NCBI GenBank assembly: GCA_963721065.1
Contig: CAVRHO010000009.1
Location: 496,001-560,000 of the forward strand
Length of the DNA: 64,000 nucleotides
Direction: 5' to 3'
Origin: CAWBLP01 sp963721065
Lineage (GTDB): Bacteria; Pseudomonadota; Alphaproteobacteria; Acetobacterales; Acetobacteraceae
Part shown: positions 61,473 through 64,000 of the stretch, one piece after another
How the letters are laid out: every line of letters starts with the position of its first letter
Position numbering within the stretch: the stretch's first letter is position 1
Notes under the pieces: model-generated
The model's input: the letters and a program-made list of their open reading frames with translations, nothing else
Databases searched by the model: none
What the model was told of the DNA's origin: nothing
Program-made: the position numbers and the translations under genes

Positions 61473-62831
61473 GTGACCGTCGCTTCTCGCCCGTTTGTTG
61501 CTGCCTTTCGCCTGTGCCTGTCGCTTCCGGCGGCGCTTGCCGTCGGCCTGCTGATCACGGCCACAGCGCCTCCTGCGCGGGGCCAGGCCGCAGGTGGTAC
61601 CGCCGTTCCGGCCACGCGGGCGCAGGACCTGCTGAACGGGTTCGGCATCAACACCCACCTCGATGGATGCTGCAACGGGTCCGGGGGCAACTACAACGAC
61701 ACGGCCGCGGTGATCGGTGCCATCCGCTATATCGGCGGACTGAAACTGCTGCGCGACTTCTGCCAGAGCGAGAAGATCCTGCCCATTGCCGCACGGGTGA
61801 CGGAGGCGACGGGCGCACATTTCTGGTGTGCGATCGGCGAGAACCGCCCGGAGGGTTTTCCCAAGGAACTCGCCCTGATGCGCCGCGGCCACCGCACCCC
61901 GCCGCACTGGGTGGTCGCCTATGAAGGCCCCAACGAGCCGGATGCGCCGTATTCGATCAGTTTGGGCGGGCCGTTCCTGCGCCAGGCGGCGGCGTTCATG
62001 CCGACCCTGTACCGCGCCGCACAGGAAGATGGCGTGCCGGCGATACAGACCAGTTTCGGCGTGGTCTGGCCACGCAGCCACTACGGCACGACCGGCGACC
62101 TCGCGGCCTATGCCGACTACGGCAACGCCCATGTTTACCCGCAGGCCTGCCCGAGCTGCCTGGGCCTGTACGGCACCGGCGTGATCGACTGGATGAACCG
62201 GGAGGCGCGCAAGACCACGCCAGGCAAGCCGGTGGCCATCAGCGAATGGGGCTACACCACGCCGGCGCGCCGCGGCTATGGCGCAGTGAGCGAGGCGACG
62301 CAGGCAGCCTATGTGCTGGAATTCATTCTCGATGCCCACAATGCCGGCAACCCGTACTATTTCTATTACGGCCTGCTGAACGACGGCGCCGGCAATTTCG
62401 GCCTGTTCCACAACGACTTCACGCCAAAGAAGGCCGCGGTGGCGCTGCGCAACCTGTTCGCGCTGCTGCACGACCCTTCGCCCGCGGCCACCAGCTTTAC
62501 GCCGGGCCAACTGGCGGTGCAGATCAAGGGGCTGCCGTCCAAGGGCGAGGGTAACACTGGCGGCCGCTACGCGCTGTTCGAGAAGGCGGACGGTTCGTTC
62601 TGGCTGGCGCTGTGGAACGAACAGGTGCTGAATGATTACAACGGAAACAATCACGATCTGCACGTGTCGCCGGTGCCCGTTACCGTGACGTTCAAGGCGG
62701 CGCCGAAAGCCATTACCGAATATGACCCGGTGCAGCACGGCGTCAGACCGGTCGCGACCGGCAAGGGCAGCAGCTTCACGCTGCAACTCCCGGCCCACCC
62801 CGTGCTGCTGCACATCGTCCCGAACCACTAG
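61473..62831 (+). CDS. Secreted TIM-barrel glycoside hydrolase (clan GH-A type)
   Basis: Exported protein of 452 residues. The signal peptide (hydrophobic about 14-32, cleavage near ARGQ) is followed by a GH-A barrel. The acid/base Glu lies in YEGPNEPD (near 155) and the nucleophile Glu in VAISEWGY (near 258), with a WNEQ-containing C-terminal beta domain. The GFGINTHLD N-terminus resembles GH39/GH5/GH51-like exo-enzymes, but the exact family and sugar are unknown. The start is a GTG with CAGGAA upstream. Several cysteines (CCN, CPSC) suggest a disulfide-stabilised extracellular enzyme. Confidence 0.85.
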   Translation: MTVASRPFVAAFRLCLSLPAALAVGLLITATAPPARGQAAGGTAVPATRAQDLLNGFGINTHLDGCCNGSGGNYNDTAAVIGAIRYIGGLKLLRDFCQSEKILPIAARVTEATGAHFWCAIGENRPEGFPKELALMRRGHRTPPHWVVAYEGPNEPDAPYSISLGGPFLRQAAAFMPTLYRAAQEDGVPAIQTSFGVVWPRSHYGTTGDLAAYADYGNAHVYPQACPSCLGLYGTGVIDWMNREARKTTPGKPVAISEWGYTTPARRGYGAVSEATQAAYVLEFILDAHNAGNPYYFYYGLLNDGAGNFGLFHNDFTPKKAAVALRNLFALLHDPSPAATSFTPGQLAVQIKGLPSKGEGNTGGRYALFEKADGSFWLALWNEQVLNDYNGNNHDLHVSPVPVTVTFKAAPKAITEYDPVQHGVRPVATGKGSSFTLQLPAHPVLLHIVPNH

Positions 62832-62873
62832 TGCGCTGATGCCGACGGATGGAGCCCGGTGCGTGCCACCATC

Positions 62874-62960
62874 GTCATGGTCGGCGCAGGCCGGCCATCC
62901 ACGACTTTTCTTCGGCGCGAGCGGCAAAGTCGTGGATGGCGGGCCTTCGCCCGCCACGAC
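62874..62960. repeat. Family B dispersed repeat, best-formed copy
   Basis: GGTCGGCGCAGGCCGGCC, then a 14-bp inner inverted pair (CCATCCACGACTTT and AAAGTCGTGGATGG) around a GCGAGC-containing loop, then GCGGGCCTTCGCCCGC. This copy can fold as three adjacent hairpins. The 648-base gap 62832-63479 has no supportable gene. Confidence 0.8.
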
Positions 62961-63479
62961 GTGGTACGCTATGCTTGTGGGAGCGATCCGTTGGCGTCGG
63001 ATCACTAGCGCTGCACTTCTGACCTCCGGTCACCCCGTGGTCCACCTACGCGGTGTCGGCAGCGCAGGTGGTAGCGCCGAATACCGGCGCGGCGTGATCC
63101 GGTGCTGCATCGCATGATTCCGTCCTCTGGTTTGCAACTGCGATAGCGTTGCGACGGGTCGGATAGCGCCGACTGGCGGAATGCCATGATGCGAGGCCAT
63201 GCGCCGGCAGAATCGCGCGTGTGGCATTTCGTTTCTATATCGATCCTGATTGGGCGTTCAGACCCTCCGCCTTGCTGCCTGATGCGCGCGTTGATGGCGA
63301 CCGCGGATCAACCGGGGCTTGCCTCGGCCGATGGGGCCAGTCTATTTCTGCATTGCACCGAGGCTACGTAACGTGCCGGACAAAGCGTCGTGGGTCCGCC
63401 CACGCCTTTGAGACATCGACGACTGGCTTCGTCGATCGTCCGGCCGATGAACGCTCATCCAGGTTGAAGGATTCGAAAC

Positions 63480-64000
63480 ATGGCATATTCGATGCCACGA
63501 TGCATCGCATTGATCGGTCTCGTTCTTGCTCTGGCAGGATGTTCGACAGTGGTTGAATCGAACCCGTCCAGCACCGCGATGGAGCAGTTGCTGATCTCGA
63601 CGGCAGCCAACCGCGCTGCCAGGCGGCTGGATTTTCATATTCCCAAAGGCGCGGCGGTATTCGTCGATACCTCGGGCATCAGCGGTAACGATGCCAATTT
63701 CGCCGACGCCGCAATTCGCGATAGTTTGCTGCGCCAGGGCGCGCGGCTGGTGGGTAACAGGAAAGACGCGTCCATGATCGTCAGCGTGCGAAACGGCGCG
63801 TTATCGACCGACCGCAAGGACATGCTGGTCGGCGTGCCGAGTTTCTCCGTACCGATACCCTTCTCCTCCGCACCGCTGGTCGCGCCGAAGCTGGCCCTGT
63901 ATCAGGACGCGGATCAGGAGGGTGTCGCCAAATTCTCGGCCACGGTTTACGACGCCAAGACTGGCCGCCTGGTATCTTCGACCAGGCCGGCATTCGGATT
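63480..64000 (+). CDS. Lipoprotein, DUF6655-like, incomplete at the window end
   Basis: The frame is open from the ATG at 63480 to the window edge (173 codons, no stop), so the C-terminus is missing. The N-terminus is a lipoprotein signal with the lipobox LALAGCS (Cys21). The rest reads SSTAMEQLLISTAANRAARRL, AVFVDTSGISGNDANFADAAIRDSLLRQGARLV, LVGVPSFSVPIPF and DAKTGRLVSSTRP, resembling the DUF6655 lipoproteins of alphaproteobacteria (from memory). GAAGGA precedes the ATG with 8-base spacing. Function unknown; it is probably anchored to an envelope membrane. Confidence 0.78.
   Translation, partial: MAYSMPRCIALIGLVLALAGCSTVVESNPSSTAMEQLLISTAANRAARRLDFHIPKGAAVFVDTSGISGNDANFADAAIRDSLLRQGARLVGNRKDASMIVSVRNGALSTDRKDMLVGVPSFSVPIPFSSAPLVAPKLALYQDADQEGVAKFSATVYDAKTGRLVSSTRPAFG

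Overview
The window is 64 kb of GC-rich, gene-dense bacterial DNA. The gene content suggests an alphaproteobacterium, most likely of the Rhodospirillales/Acetobacteraceae type. This is inference from Tat-exported LIV-type binding proteins, DUF6166, Uma2, SMP-30 and PhyH/TauD families, a Rieske protein and PilZ/MCP signalling, not from a marker gene. I see no rRNA, tRNA, CRISPR array, insertion sequence or prophage.

Layout. 0-5.4 kb: an Uma2 gene broken by a stop codon, then a complete LIV-type ABC importer in the order livG-livF-binding protein-livH-livM. 5.8-11.5 kb: a KefB/C-like antiporter, a frameshifted class-C serine hydrolase, a flavoprotein with a TauD dioxygenase, and a PhyH dioxygenase. 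11.7-17.3 kb: a Rieske subunit without petB/petC, a zinc alcohol dehydrogenase with a DUF6166 gene, and a CoA/lipoyl/flavin group (enoyl-CoA hydratase, AcoC-like lipoyl-hydrolase, LLM oxidoreductase). 17.5-26.5 kb: a chemoreceptor ending in a PilZ domain, an AT-richer orphan gene with its own promoter, a biotin-dependent carboxyltransferase, a thioredoxin-CcdA fusion, rmuC and DUF1217. 26.7-33.7 kb: two paralogous FMN 2-hydroxyacid dehydrogenases bracketing CAP, GYD (frameshifted) and DUF952 genes, then a DOPA-dioxygenase-like gene and an acyl-CoA synthetase. 33.9-35.9 kb: an AT-richer pair of glycosyltransferase genes, the second frameshifted. 36-40.6 kb: an SCP2-type thiolase, an MBL hydrolase, a CYP199A-like P450, the decayed tail of a P1B-type metal ATPase, and DUF302. 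41.2-44.2 kb: a three-gene envelope-stress locus (DUF2491, DUF350, PspA) matching E. coli yjfK-yjfL-yjfJ. 44.3-55.9 kb: a quinone-reductase-like gene, a LysR regulator divergent from a tandem rhodanese, a frameshifted GMC oxidoreductase, a class V aminotransferase, CtpA, PhzF, SMP-30 and a Do/DegP protease. 56-58.3 kb: a two-gene gentisate operon. 59-61.3 kb: YfiR next to a CHASE8-like hybrid histidine kinase. 61.5-64 kb: a secreted glycosidase and a lipoprotein running off the end.

Themes. Aromatic and organic-acid catabolism recurs: CYP199A-like P450, 3-hydroxybenzoate hydroxylase plus gentisate dioxygenase, DOPA-dioxygenase-like protein, acyl-CoA synthetase, thiolase, hydratase, and a LIV-type importer that may carry such acids. 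The most interesting modules are the YfiR/CHASE8-kinase pair, the PspA-DUF2491-DUF350 locus and the MCP-PilZ fusion.

Two cross-cutting observations. First, six loci carry reading-frame lesions (Uma2, serine hydrolase, GYD, glycosyltransferase, metal ATPase tail, GMC). Several are one-base changes beside short homopolymers, so consensus errors and true decay must be separated. Second, two families of palindromic dispersed repeats occupy many of the gene-free gaps.
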